From contig CM050652.1 in NCBI GenBank assembly GCA_027574665.1, positions 4,382,589 through 4,446,588 of the forward strand: DNA of 64,000 nt, given 5' to 3'. Below the pieces are notes generated by a model. The model worked only from the letters and a program-made list of their open reading frames with translations, was not told the DNA's origin and made no database searches. This document shows positions 40,093 to 52,900 of the stretch, one piece after another (within the stretch, counting starts at the first letter, position 1; each line of letters opens with the position of its first letter). The position numbers and the translations under genes are program-made. The DNA is from Rhynochetos jubatus. Its lineage: Eukaryota; Chordata; Aves; Eurypygiformes; Rhynochetidae.

Positions 40093-42357
40093 CTGGCATT
40101 CTTGGAGCATCACTTTCTCTCCCCGTCTTTCTCTTTTTTATAATAAGAACTTGTGGGGAAAAAGTGTTGCCTTATTATATATTCTTCCTTTGTAAAAAAA
40201 GATCCAAACTGATGGCAGTTGTAGCCCCCAAACTCTGAAGGGCAGTTGCTGTGAGGTGTTCACTCTCTCCAATGATAGGAACAGGACTGGCAATAATAGG
40301 TTTAAAAAGCAACGAGGGGGGATTTGAGCAGATATTATGGGCCAACGCTCCATCAGCTGTGACTGAGAAGCTCTGAACAGGCTGCTGCAGGCATGTTGCA
40401 GAGGCTCCGTCACCTGAGGTTTTAAGAACAAGTCAGATGAACTTGCATGTGTACAAAAACTTTGCAATTAATTGAACTTTATATAGAGAACTCAACTAGG
40501 TAGGACCGATCCCATCCTGGGACAGATGACGGAGGAAGTGGTCTCTTGAGATCCTATTTTACAGCGATTACATGATTTCTCTGAACACAGCATGAGTTTA
40601 GCCTTATATGTTTCTGTAAACATGTTTGTACGGCACAAATAAGAGCAATTACCGTAGATGAGAAATTCTGTGCACTTCGTTGGGCTACGTAAGGTTTCAA
40701 CCCACACTGCATTTAATGGAAATTATGCATCTGAGTCACAGACCAAACAACGGCATAGAAACAAAAGGTGTTAAAAGACTGTACGCTTGGACATTTCAGG
40801 AAAAAAGTTTTAACTATGGCTAATAATTTAATTATGGCTTCAGCAAAAGTTTACTGTTAGCCTGTGAGGATTTAATCCTGAGTTCAAAATCCCATGACTG
40901 GTTACAATATACTCTTGCAACAGTGCAATGAGAAAAAGGGGCAGTGCATGAAAACTCTCAGAGTGTAAACGATTCATTTGCTTACTGAACTTTATAAAGT
41001 TTATGTCCTGATGATAGGAAGAATTTTCTCCTTTTTGATCTTAACATCACGGGTGATGTGCTGTTTCAGAAAGATGGGCATGAGAGACGAAGTAGCGACA
41101 TTATAGAAATGATCTCCAGCACTGAGGTCATATTTAAATTGGCATTGAACTAGATCAGCCATGAAATGTCAGAGACATGTTCACCTGGAGTCAAGTTAAT
41201 TCATGCTGAACATGTTTGGAGAACTAGAGCTCAAACCCTGGAAATACAAAATGAGAAGAAGAAAACCCAAGCAGTCCTCTTAGGACAGGACTTCCAGAAG
41301 TCCTTTGGAGTTGCTGATGAGGTTTTTTGTACCCACATGGGAAGTTTATGATAGGGACAAACTTCATAAAAGGCTGAGTATCATCCCCTGAAAGTGCCCT
41401 TTGTTAAGGCTCTATGATGAGTACCCAAAAAAGAAGCTTCCCAAAACACTGGTAGCTTACCTGGTCCTGGGCAATGTGCTGGAGATGAATCCTTGTGAAG
41501 TTTACCTCTCAAGGGATTGAGGAACGGGAAGATGCCTGAAGGAATGAAACTTTCTCAGCTTTGCAAACTTTCCAGAGCTTTTCAGGCCTTAATTTATTGC
41601 TGACAAGGCTGGCAGGTGGCTTAACCATTATTCCAGTGTCAATCTCATATACATGTCTATTATACATAGCAGCAGAAGTCAGGTAATGAATCTCATTTCA
41701 CAAAACAGTAACAAGTCAATATGTCAAGTGATTTTTAGACATTTTTTCACCAACATTGGGAGCCATTATCCTGGAAGCAATATTCTTTGCATTCTAGGAT
41801 GAATGAACATGGAGAAGTAGCCGCATCACATTTACTGAAAACCACCAGGTATGAGAAAGAGACCTCAGGTAGCTTCATTTAGCTTACTCCTAAATAAAGG
41901 GAACAAAGAGCTTTGCATTTGGCAGGCTCTTGTATGGCTAGCTACCATGAACTGAAAAACACAGAAACACAGACAATTAATCAGGAGCAGCTAAGGTATG
42001 ATAACACTCTACTGCACAGTAATTCTTATGTGTGAGAGTATCCTGGTTGTACTATGTGAAATAATTGAAACTCAGACCCTGAAGAAAGTGGGGCTCTGGC
42101 ACACTCCTTGGGAGTGATTAATTAGTATCTCATGGTATAAGGAGTAAACTAAACTAATGAAAAGTAGTGATACACTGACTGTAAGATGAGTCCAGTTATA
42201 AATCTTAATGAAGTGCACCTTTAGGGAGAGAGGAGAACCACTGCTTCATTTTGTATCACCACGTTAAGTGTGCCACAGAAAGGAAAACAGTGAGAAGGTT
42301 GCTTTATTTCTGACAGCAGCTGTCTGTAAAACACTTTATGCTTTTAATGTTTTTCAG

Positions 42358-42439
42358 CTAACTCAGGCAGAGGAAGTTAACTACGAAAGCGTGCAGCAGG
42401 AATGGAAGGAGTACTGCACTCCACATCTAGATGAGATGT
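42358..42439 (+). CDS. Internal exon A of an unrecognised host gene
   Basis: Seen: an acceptor (TTTTAATGTTTTTCAG) ends at 42357 and a consensus donor GTGAGT starts at 42440. The 82 bases between are open when read from CTA: they begin LTQAEEVNYESV, contain QQEWKEYCTPHLDEM and leave one base (T). That base plus the first two bases of exon B (AT) makes a Tyr codon, so the two exons join in frame. The peptide is acidic and rich in Glu and Gln, with one Cys and no membrane segment. An alternative acceptor nine bases downstream (ACTCAG, exon from 42367) would keep the same frame and drop three residues. Inferred: an internal coding exon of a gene that starts upstream. I do not recognise the protein and assign no function. 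A chance splice-bounded frame is possible, but three phase-compatible exons on one strand make that less likely. Confidence 0.68.
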
Positions 42440-45400
42440 GTGAGTGATGCTTTAAAACAACTATTTTCAAAAGAAGCTGAAAACATAGAAGACTTTATGA
42501 CTGCTCTAAGATTGAAGAGAAATTCTTGCTTTGTGGGAGGCTAGATCCCTTGATAGGAGATCACGGTGTGATGGTAATCAGGAACCAAAAAGTCAGAAAG
42601 TATTGGCAGATTAAGAATTAACCTTTGACAATGGCATTAGGATGCATTAAGGAAAAACTGGGAGACAATTCCCTCAGAGCACAGCCAGAACTGTGACACC
42701 TGAACTTGTCATCATGAAGCCCTGTGCACAGCTGGGGATGTGGCAAGAGGTTTCCAGTGCCATCAATACTAGTGGCAACTGGTATTTCCATCCCTGCCTG
42801 CAGTATCAGGTTGTCTATGGGGTACCACCTAGAAACATCTGGTGTAAGGGTACCACATGGTTTATGTGGATGGCTATTTGGTTTCAAGAGTATAGCACAT
42901 GCCTAAATAAATCCTGTGGAACAGTAATATTAGATTAGGTGAACATGTGAAACATAAGTATGTCAGTAAATCACCTTGTTCTTGAAGCCATATCCAAATG
43001 TCTTCACAAACACTATCCAGATGGGATAACCAACTGGAACCTTACCCTGTAATGGTATTTAACCAACTTGGGATACAAACCTTCACAAAACTTTTCAGAA
43101 GTGGAACAGTTTAATTATAGACTACTGGTATTACCTGTCCAGAAGTAATAGAGAGAAGCCCATAAATACTTCCAAGAAGGTGCATGAGACCAAGAGCTCA
43201 AGTCAAACCAGTAGTAGGTCAGAGCAACACCTGCTGTTCATAGACTTCCTGTAGTTGTGGCTTTACAGTCAATACTTCTTCATGGATTTTTCTTCCACCA
43301 GTTTCTCTGGTTGCTCTTCGCATACCAGCAGTATTTCAGTATTCACCACATCCCATAGGACAACGACATGCATTAGCCTCCTGCAATACAAGTATTTACC
43401 AACATCACCACCACCACCAGGGCAATTATTGCATGGGAGATCTGAAAGAACAGTGCCTCCAGACTCTCACTGAACAGTTTAACCAAACGTTGAGAGTTAG
43501 TGAATACTTTTCATCATTTAAAGTTCTGCTTTCTGTTAGCACAGACTTTTATTACTGTTATCACTCTACTATTGTTATTACAGACATATGGGTCTGGGAA
43601 AGGAATATGTGCAGAACCGTGTTTCTAAGAGCTTTTGCTATGAGTCTGGTATATCGAGGAGTGCAGCTATAACCATGACCTGAAGTAGGTAGATGTTTGC
43701 TGGATTACTTAACTTCAAGTCACTACTGAACAAACATCTTCCAAGGACGTCTCAGAGCTGTCTTGTCCCTGGTTCCTTCTGGTTGCAGCAGGTAAATCAT
43801 ACCTCTTTTGCACAATAATCTGGTTTCCAAACTCATGACCTTTGCCAAAGCATCCTGGACTAACTGTGTGACCCTCTGAAACACCTCCTCATTGCACGGC
43901 TTGTGGTGACAGGGTGCAGCAGCGAGGAGCAGGGCTCTGCACCACACTGAATGATATCACAACCACCCCCAGCCCTCCCTCCACCCAAGAAAGTGGGATA
44001 TCATGCTGGGGCTGCTCCCCCCACACACTTTCTGTGTATCAAGGCTTGGGTGCAGGCGGGCTTTCACCTCCTGCCTCTCCAGCAGCAAAGGAAAGGAGCT
44101 CAAGTTAAGATGTGGACAGAGCTGAAGTAGTCATTAACTTCCGGTCTTGGTAGATTAAATTAATAAAATAAAAATATAGGAGGGGAGTGAGAGAGGATTT
44201 CAGAGGAGGAAGACGTTGAGGAGCATTCTCTCAAAATCAACACAACAGCTCTGAGGAGATCGTTTTAAGTTAGACTGAAATGTTTTGTTCCTCCCCAGGT
44301 TCAGTGGTTTCTTTTATTTCCCCTGTACTTAAACCCCTGCCTGTTAGTGTTTTCAGTTAGCTCCACTTTTCAGAGGAAACAGGCTGCTTGAAGTCCTGGT
44401 GTTTCATTTTGGAAAAACAGAAATACAACATCTTAACATTTTTATTCCCCCTTTTTTGGGGGCTGAGTTTCTTCGTTGAGTTCTGCCCAAGTTGCTGAGT
44501 ACTACTGGCCATCCCAGTTTTTCCTTTCATTCTCTTCCTCACAAACCCCCACTCATCAGCTAGAGCTCATCTTTCTGTCTTCTGCTAACACACCTCACCA
44601 GCCTCGGTCACCTCTTCTGGTTCTACTTGGCATTAGGTTGAACTGGCATCACCCGGGATGATGGTCACTAGAGGGACCTGAGCATCAATGTCCCTCCTGC
44701 AGTGGTGACTTCTCTTTTCTACCCTGCAAGACTCCCTTGCGAGCATGATTCCCAGAACCAAATGAAATATCTGATGTTTTTGTGCACGGAGCATGCAAGA
44801 GCTGGTTGCGTGATATGGCCAGAGCTGATTTGGGTGTCACAGCTTGAGTCTGTGCAGGCAATAAATGATCTGGGCTGCTCTGTTTGCTGCTTTGTTTCTT
44901 TCCATGGAAGAATTTGAGATGGGATGCTGTGATGTGGTCCGGCATCAGGGGTAGGAAGACATCCTGCCCCTCTTCCCTATGTTGTTTGTAGCCTAATGTG
45001 GCAGTGCCTCTCCTGGACATCTGGAGCAATGGATTTGGATCTCCTCAGGTCTGAGGAAGGCTCTGAATCACAGACTTTTCCACAAGGCTGAAAACCTCTG
45101 TTTAGGCCTCCATAAGGGTGGTTCTTCTTTAGCTTCCTTGTAAATGAGTACCATAATATTTGATTTTCCTTCTAGGAAAAGCAAAAAATCATGAATCACA
45201 AAGCTCCTTGGTTATGAGAGCAGCTCTGTTTCACCTTTCACTCTGGGTGCTTCAGAACAGCCCTTTGATGCCTATTTCCTGTGGCAAGTAAAAAAACAGA
45301 ATAGAGGTATGGGTACACATTTTTATTTTCTTTTACCCTGTTTTTGATGACTTAGTAGCACCTGTTAGACCCCCATACCTTTTCCTGCTCTGTATAACCT

Positions 45401-46467
45401 TTCCCTGGGGTCAAGGCATGGAAGGGAAGATGGGAACCAGCAGGTAGAGCCCAGCTGTGAATTCACTGGGACTTGAGACAGCTGTGCCTGGGAAAACTGC
45501 AGAGCCCCATGGACCAAGGCCCCACATAACCGGGAATGGTTGGGAGATCACAGACTAACTACTCTAGTTTATTTTCCTGTTGCCCAGGCATCTCTGAGGA
45601 TGAATGAGTCAGTGGAGGTGAGGGAAGAATGAGAAACCCTCCAGCTTCTGCCTCCCCACGGAGCCCAGAGGAAGAAGATACTGCCTCTGTGGTTAGAAAA
45701 CCAGACATGTGTTAAACGTTTGCATTTGAATCCTCAGAAGAAAAAATTGTCACACAAACTGTATCATAGCTTGTGGCAAAGCTTTATCTGCTGGGCCCAC
45801 CGAAGGCTGGTTGGAGGTGGAAAAATGTAACACCCAAATGTAGTTATTTGCCTCCTGCAGAAGAAAGCTTGCAAGCTTTCCCATCTTGGGGTTTTCAGGG
45901 GTCTCCCCTTGATCACACAGAGTAGGGGCTGAGCATCAACCCTCCCTGATGTGTGGCTTGCAGCTCTGAAGGAGAAAGACAGACAATAGGAGCAAAGCAG
46001 CTCCCTGAAAACCAGGCTTTCTGTTTGTGCCTTTACGAAAAAGGAGTGTTCAGAATTTCTCTCTTTTTTTTTTTTTTTTGCATGGCAGGAATGCAACTCC
46101 TTGATGAACCAAAGTGGAATGTGATAAATAACTATAAGATTATATGTCATAGGTCATAAAATCACTTTTCATCACAGGGAAGGAGCACACGGGCTTGTTT
46201 TTTCTGTAATTATTTTAGCACATAGAATAGAAAAGCATCCTTCCCACCATGGTCCCTAACTGCCAGCTCTGCACAGATCTGTTCACTGTTCCAAATGTAC
46301 CTTCTCCATGCTGGCGTAACACATGAAAAGTTGGTCTGTGTTTGTGTGTTTTCAGTGGCTTAGACACCAGATAGGTCATGCCAATGGTCTTGGGGACAGA
46401 GAAGGTGTTCTGACCCATTTAATTCACTACTACAGGTATAGCATTGCAAGTCTTCTTGGGTTTCTAT
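42440..46467. other. Intron between exons A and B, left part
   Basis: No exon compatible with the reading phase was found. A splice-bounded 30-base segment at 45588-45617 would bring in a stop in the A-to-B phase. No repeats of note. Confidence 0.5.
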
Positions 46468-46472
46468 GGCCT

Positions 46473-47942
46473 TGTTGTGGTTTAACATGGCAGGCAGCTA
46501 AACACCACACAGCTGTTTGCTTTCTCCCTGCCCCCAGTGGGATGGAGGAGACAATGAGGAAAAAAAAAAAAGGAAAATTCATGGGTTGAGATAAAGACAG
46601 TTTAATAGGACAAAGAAGGAAGGGAAAATAATAAAAATAGTGAAAAAAAGAATATGCAAAAGCAAGTGATGCACAATGAAATTGTTCACCACCTGCCAAC
46701 TGATGACCAGCCAGCAGCCGAGCAGCGGCTCACAGCCAGCTTTTCCCCTAGTTTAAATACTGAGCATGATATCACATGGTATGGAATATCCCTTTGGCCA
46801 GTTTGAGTCAGCTGTCCTGGTGGTGTCCCTTCCCATCTTCTTCACAGAATCATAGAATGGTTTGGGTTGGAAGGGACCTTAAAGATCATCTAGTACCAAC
46901 TTCCTGCCATGGGCAGGGACACCCTCCACTAGACCAGGTTGCTCCAAGCCTCATCCAGCCTGGCCTTGAACACTCCCAGGGATGGGGCATCCACAGCTTC
47001 TCTGGGCAACCTGTCCCAGTGCCTCCCCACTCTCTCTGTGAAGAACTTCTTCCTGATATCTAATCTAGATCTCCCCACTTTCAGTTTAAACCCGTTACCC
47101 CTTGTTCTGTCACTACAGGCCCTTGTAAAAAGTCCCCCCACAGCTTCCTTGTAGGCCCCCTTCAGGTACTGGAAGGTGCAGTAAGGTCTTCCCGGAGCTT
47201 TCTCTTCTCCAGGCTGAACAAACCCAATTCACTCAGACTTTCTTCATAGGCGAGGTGCTCCAGCCCTCTAAGCATCTTTGTGGCCTCCTCTGGACTCATT
47301 CCAACTGGTCGATATCCTTCTTAAGCTGAGGGCTCCACAGCTGGACACAGCACTCCAGGTGGGGTCTCACAAGAGCAGAGGGCAAGAATCCCCTCCCTCG
47401 CCCTGCTGGCCACACTTCTCCTGATACAGCCCAGGATACGGTTGGCTTTCTGGGCTGCCAGCGCACACTGCTCACTCACATTCAGCTTTTCATCCCCCAG
47501 TACCCCCAAGTCCTTCTCCTCAGGGTTGCTCTCGATCCATTCTCCACCCAGCCTGTACTTGTGCTTGGGATTGCCCTGACTCAGGTGCAGGACCTTGCAC
47601 TTGCCCTTGTTGAACTTCATAAGGCTGGCACGATCCCACCTCTTCAGCCTGTCCAGGTCCCTCTGGATGACATCCCTTCTCCCCAGTGTGTCAACCACAC
47701 CACACAGCTTGGTGTCATCTGCAAACTTGCTAAGGCAAGTTATCCTTGTGTCCCTTCAGCCTCCTTGCTGGAAGAGCTGTATGAGAAGCTGAAAAGTCCT
47801 TACTTAGGGCAAACACTGCTCTGCATCGGCTAAAACATCAGTGTGTTATTAGCATTCTTCTCATCCTAAATCCAAACAGCACTATACTGTTATGCCAGGC
47901 ATTGGGAAGAAAATTAGCACTATCCCAGCTTAAACCATGACA
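46473..47942 (-). mobile_element. Solo ERV LTR interrupted by a CR1
   Basis: The LTR occupies 46473-46842 and about 47743-47942, split by an antisense CR1. Ends are TG...CA. A 5-base direct repeat GGCCT flanks it exactly (46468-46472 and 47943-47947), the target-site duplication expected of a class III (ERVL-like) integration. The minus strand is the transcribed one: a TATA-like TATTTAAA near 46750 and an ATTAAA polyadenylation signal at 46601-46606. No internal retroviral sequence remains, so this is a solo LTR, a fossil. The family is shared with the LTR at 27254-27807. Confidence 0.92.
46843..47742 (-). mobile_element. CR1 LINE, 0.9 kb, nested in an LTR
   Basis: Antisense CR1. Its 3' end is at 46843 (CACAGAATCATAGAATGG) and it is 5'-truncated near 47742, within the FADDTK region of the reverse transcriptase. 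On the minus strand 47698-47321 gives a readable stretch of the RT C-terminal part: [64 protein letters not shown]. It is the longest CR1 copy here. It lies inside the LTR, so it inserted after that integration. Confidence 0.95.
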
Positions 47943-48066
47943 GGCCTTTTTTAGGTAATTTCCTGTACTTGGTTCACTTATTGGGTCTCTACATGATGCA
48001 GGACACAGAGGAAAGGAGAGTTCCTCTCCTCAAAGTTTCCTGTAGACAACAATGGTGGTAGAGGGA

Positions 48067-48495
48067 GGTGGTTCTGCCCCTCTACTCCACTCTTGTGAGA
48101 TCCCATGAGTCTGGAGAAAGGAAGGCTCCAGGAAGATCTTAGAGCAGCTTTCCAATACCTGAAGGGCCTACAAGAAAGCTGGAGGGAACTTTTTACAAGG
48201 GCCTGTAGTGACAGGTCAAGGGGTAAAGGGTTTAAATTGAAAGAGGGGAGATTTAGATTAGATATCAAGAAGAAGTTCTTCCTGGAGAGGGTGGTGAGGC
48301 ACTGGAACAGGCTGCCCAGAGAAGCTGTGGATGCCCCATCCCTGGAAGTGTTCAAGGCCAGGCTGGAGGAGGCTTGGAGCAACCTGGTCTAGTGGCGGGT
48401 GTCCCTGCCCATGGCAGGGAGTTGGTACTAGATGATCTTTAAGGCCCCTTCCAACCCAAACCATTCTGTGATTCTATGATTCTGTGATTCTGTGA
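48067..48495 (+). mobile_element. CR1 LINE 3' fragment with internal deletion
   Basis: Sense CR1 ending in four octamers (ATTCTGTG, ATTCTATG, then two ATTCTGTG), the typical tail. From 48105 the frame reads to the natural end of the CR1 polyprotein: [44 protein letters not shown]. The first 38 bases (GGTTCTGCCCCTCTACTCC, GTGAGATCCCA) belong further upstream in CR1, so the stretch that normally joins them to CTGGAGAAA is missing near 48105. Confidence 0.93.
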
Positions 48496-49882
48496 ACTGG
48501 TTGACATGCCTGATATGCAGACAAGGTTTGTTCCTAAATACGCTAATGAAAACAAAATTAGCACTTTTTAAAAGCTGTTTCTACCCAGGATTACTGTTGG
48601 GTCTCTGAAACAAAAGCTGCATGACGGAGCACACGGTGTTTGAAGTGGGCACAAATCGTCATGTTTTGCCTCAGCAGATGGTTCCTTTACAGGAAGCAGC
48701 CACAATTTTTGTTCTGTAGCCGAACAGATCATGAAAACTCTCCCCGCTGCCACCTCACTCATCCACCTCAAGAAGCAAAATTAAATGAACCATTTTCTTC
48801 ACGCCTTCAGGGGTTTGAAAATTTGGCAGCGACCATTTTGTAAGTCTCTATTGCATTTCCCCCTTTCTTGCGCAGTGAGCTTGCACATTGCAGAGCCAAT
48901 GACAAATGCAACTGAGATACCAGTATTTGTGATGTTGGGGGTTGACACTGGCAGCACGGGATGCAGCAAAGCAGCAAATGCATTCTGGCGATTTGGGTGG
49001 GAAATGTCAACTTTTAGTGGCTGGGCAGTTATTGACTCTCTAAGTCACTCAGTCACTTTGCAAGTTCTTTTCCTTTGGTGGAAATGGCACCAGATGTTCA
49101 AACCACATTGTTAGTTTTGTATAATCTTTCTGTCAAACTGCGGTTGTCACAATATCATGGCGTGGGACTTGGGCTGCAAGGCTGAGCAGTGGTGGTTGGA
49201 AGATATTAATGCAGTTTCTTTTATTTGTCTTCTATCTGGGAGCTAACCCTAGTTGCTCTTTGGTAACGATGCTCAAATACAAAATGTTATATAAAATCAA
49301 ATGACCATAGGATCAGACCTGGCAGTTGCTTCCCACAGGTCAATAACTTGTGTCTATAGGGAAGGAAGAGGGTCACCAGGTAGAGATTTCCAGGCTCAGC
49401 CCAGCCTGGATGTGTGCATCACAGCATGACTCAGCACAGCACTCCTGATGTGGGTGCAATGAGTGCTTCTCCAGCCAAGCATCCCACATCCAACTCATCC
49501 TTTCTGTGGCTTCTTGGAAAGTCTAGGATGCTAGGTATCATTCTAGACTCTAGAAAATCTCATTCAAGATTTTCTCCTGAGCTTTACCAGACAGGAATAA
49601 CTGAAATGCAAATATGAATATGAACCACCTTGAACTTTTGGCAACAGCCCAGAGCAACCTAAAACCTGTGATGAACTTGTCATCTTAGTGTATCAAATAT
49701 GATAAAACACAGATAAAAGAATGTTATACAACTTTGAGGTGACTGGTATTGTGGTCAGAGTGTAGTAGGTTAACCCTTACCAAGGTAGCGTAAGTGAAAT
49801 CAGCATTTCTCAAGCTTACTGATCTCTTCAAGACAATCTATATTAGAAGATAATTTATGAATGGACTGTGTGTTTCTTACAG
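48496..49882. other. Intron between exons A and B, right part
   Basis: Unique sequence to the right of the repeat cluster. A 29-base segment ending at a GTAAGT near 48841 has splice-like ends but does not fit the A-to-B phase. Confidence 0.5.
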
Positions 49883-49947
49883 ATGTTCCTGATGTGGGTC
49901 CATCAGAGGTGATACAGCCGAAAGAGTTGCACAGAGATAGCTTAGAG
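49883..49947 (+). CDS. Internal exon B of the same unrecognised gene
   Basis: Seen: a pyrimidine-rich acceptor (TGTGTGTTTCTTACAG) ends at 49882 and a donor GTGAGC starts at 49948. The 65-base exon takes one base from exon A, giving Tyr, then reads VPDVGPSEVIQPKELHRDSL and a final Glu, ending on a codon boundary. Of the other two frames, the one starting at the first base reads ATG TTC CTG ATG and stays open; the one starting at the second base meets TGA at once. Only the frame supplied by exon A is claimed. The segment is hydrophilic with Pro and Gly near its start, as in a linker or disordered region. The intron before it is about 7.4 kb and carries the LTR/CR1 cluster at 46.5-48.5 kb. No known domain is visible. 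Confidence 0.7.
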
Positions 49948-52900
49948 GTGAGCAAGAGGAACTTATTTTTCCTTCAAATAAAAACTTTTTAGGAAAACTG
50001 TTCATTGTTAGATGTCAGTCATGATTATACAGATGTTTGAAGAATCCATGCTAATTCAGGTGTGTAGTTTAAATGCACGTGTTGGATCTGTTGATAAGCC
50101 TAAATTATAAACAAAATGAGATCAGGCATGGGATCGTCATTACCATCTGGTCATCAGAAGGAAGGAGTATGTGCAAAAGAAACACAAAATCTGATCGGGT
50201 CACTTTCAAGCTGAGGAGAGACACTTAGATGTTTGTGGAAATGGATTAACATATGTTATGTGTGAAGGGTGCAGCCATTCTTTAAAAGACCCAGTGACAG
50301 AAAGCTAATCAAATGACAATTATAATGACTTGAGCCCGAAGGGAGCTGTTATAATAATTATACAACATGCAGAGGATTGTAATAGCAGGGCCTCACCCTC
50401 TGAAAGATGAAAGGATTGTGTCAAATAGAAGCATTTGAATTCTAAAAGATGCTAGGAAGGCACAAAGGGAAAAGTAGAGGAAAGCTGCATCAGGAATCAG
50501 TTTACCTTAAGTAGTTTTGGCTCGGGGTTGGGGGTGAGGCTGCAAAACTTCAGCTGATGCTTGAGTCGACCGTGGATTGCTTGGTGCAGTGTGTGAACAG
50601 GAAAAGCAGCTCCAGCCTCAGACCAAAAATACTTCTGGAGGGTGAACCAGATAGGCAGCTGGGGTGGCTGGTGGTCTGAGCCACCATCTCTTGTCTTCAG
50701 GCTAGAAGATCCCAGTTTCTTAGAACATTATTCAGTGAATGATGTCTCCTTTTATCCTCACATACATCATATTTGTCTTGCCTAAGGTGGTACTTGCAAT
50801 GTCCCTGAGTGAGGTTCCCAAAGAAAGGAGGCTTAAAGTACACAGTGGAGTGTGGAATTAATCTGAGCATTAGCATAAAGAGGTTTTTTCCAACATAATT
50901 CTTAATTCTTAATTTCCTAATTTAAGACAACCTTCTTGCTTTTTATACATCCATTCAACTCTGTTGTGTGAACTCGCTGTTGCAGCAAAGTATAGGCATC
51001 ATGGGAAGACAGCACAGGTAAATTCCTTGATGCACCGTCATGTTCGCTTATTTAAATGTAAACAAAAGTAGATAGCACGAACTAGGGATCCATGTGCTTC
51101 AGGCAAGGCCTGTGGTCAGTTTAAAGGTGTTGTGCCCCTGGTTTTGTCATATATTTTATTACAAAATGAACAAGCCTATGGAATATTAGTGGTCATCACA
51201 TAAAATGAGAACTTTGTAGCAAAAGCTGTACCACAAATATGATGTGCTGCATTTTGCCAGTCAAAAATATTCTACCATCAACTTCTGAAGTCATCTACTC
51301 TTCAGATTGGGAAAAAGACAACACGTTCTTCCTAGGCACTGTTTAATTCCTAAAAACATGCTAGCTTCATTTTTCTCTAACTGAATACTTGTAATGTGTG
51401 TTTTGCTTTCCCTTAAAGACTGGTTTCCCTGGTAGCAGACAGGAATGCTGTATTCCAAAACTTTCGATCCTTCAGTCTATCACCTTCATCTTAATCTGGA
51501 TGGATGATCCTTACTAACAGCCAGGGCTCTCAGCGTTATTCCTAGATTTCTAAGAAGAAATGAAATAGCTTTTGGAGAGCCCACAGATAAAGGAAATAAG
51601 TCTGAGATGTGGACTTGAAGCATCAGCAGGATGGAAAAGGACAATTTCATACCTGAATATCAGTGACACTGGAGCCAGAACCACATGTTGAATATGTGTA
51701 TTGCTTAAGGAGTACATGCTCTTATCCTGTTATCCTCCATAGCAAATTTGTGTTAGTTTAACCCACCTCTCTAACACATCTGTTTTCCCCTCACAAATGT
51801 TGAAAAACCTTTGTACTGAAAGGATCTGACTCACTCTTAACTAATACTGTGTCAGAACTAGCCTGGAGTGTATATATGAGAGTGGATAAGAGCCAGTGTC
51901 TCAAGGCTGGCTCAGGGAAGGATTGATGTCAAGTCCTGCTTGGACTGGTTCTGGATTGCATATCCTACAGTAAAAAAATTAGCCAAAAATAACATTAAAA
52001 TCTTGGTCTGCATTTTGTCTCTGTGGTTTCCTTTAAGACTTTTTATTCTGAGCACTATTAAGTCTGCTAATTTCCAGCTGTTGCTTTTTGAGGAGCATGC
52101 ACTGTGATCAAGAAACAAATGTTTATTGTCCCTTGGATATGGTACCTAGGTATTAATGCATAGTTTCATTAATGCTCTACACAAAGGCTTTACCACCATC
52201 TGACACATGGTGTAATTTATCCTGGTTGACCAAAGGAACTGAAATCATCACTTTCATTTTACACCTTAATCCTGTACTTTGTATTAATGTGTAAACAGTG
52301 ACACATGAGAATTTTAACACATGACATAAAACATGCATCAGCATGTGTCTGTGTGTTGGAGGGAGGCTTTTTTTTTTTTTCTTCAGGGATACTGTTTTTT
52401 TCACATCTTGAAATGATATTTCAAATCTTCAAATCTTGAAATCTTGATGAAATAAAATCAAACAGCCTGCACTGGAAAAACAAACAAATATAATATGGAG
52501 AGCAAAAGGAGGAAATGCATATATATTTGATATCCTGAGAGATGCAGATGTTCAACTTTAGGGATCTAGGGTGCAAATGACAACCTATGAGTTTGATGGA
52601 TGCTCAGCACTCTGTACAGTCCATGGAGATTTGGTGGAGTCAGGCAACAGAGCCTAAAGAGTTACTCAACATCACCCTAAGGCGCTTGTCAAAGGCCCAT
52701 GACATTTTAGACTCTTCCCACTTGGCTTCCAGCTATTGCTCTTTATGGGTGCAGGTCTCTTGTAGGTCCTGTATCATATTTACCAGCCCTGTGCTGACAT
52801 CTTGGGTAACTTAGGGCAGCTCAATTGCCCTAGATGCCCATATTTAGGCGATTGTCTTGCATTCCTCTGCGTGGTCAGTTGGTCACTACTGACTATATTG

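Larger units (their letters stand above)
27808..42357. other. No supported gene; probably intron or 5' flank
   Basis: Contains the old CR1 at 31.7 kb, the CR1 at 34.7 kb and small tandem repeats. 30.0-30.3 kb is rich in TAAT words. A frame at 30912-31065 (DELVLRVLGIKKHIEKA) follows a fair acceptor but has only a poor donor. If the gene with exon A starts at the CpG island, all of this is intron. Confidence 0.45.

Noticed and set aside
45588-45617. 30-base microexon with a strong acceptor (TTTTCCTGTTGCCCAG) and a GTGAGG donor
   Set aside because: In the phase required between exons A and B it contains a TGA, so it cannot be a normal coding exon; a rare transcript-destroying exon cannot be excluded.
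48067-48495. Reading frame ending EEAWSNLV as a host gene
   Set aside because: It is the C-terminal end of the CR1 LINE polyprotein, as are the similar frames at 34.7, 46.9 and 61.9 kb.
48813-48841. 29-base segment with acceptor CTTCACGCCTTCAG and donor GTAAGT
   Set aside because: It creates a stop in the A-to-B phase and is too short to judge alone.
51420-51518. Frame after CTTTCCCTTAAAG that fits exon B phase and stops after 32 codons
   Set aside because: The acceptor ends in AAAG rather than CAG, the peptide is not recognised and no nearby polyadenylation signal was noted; exon C is better supported.
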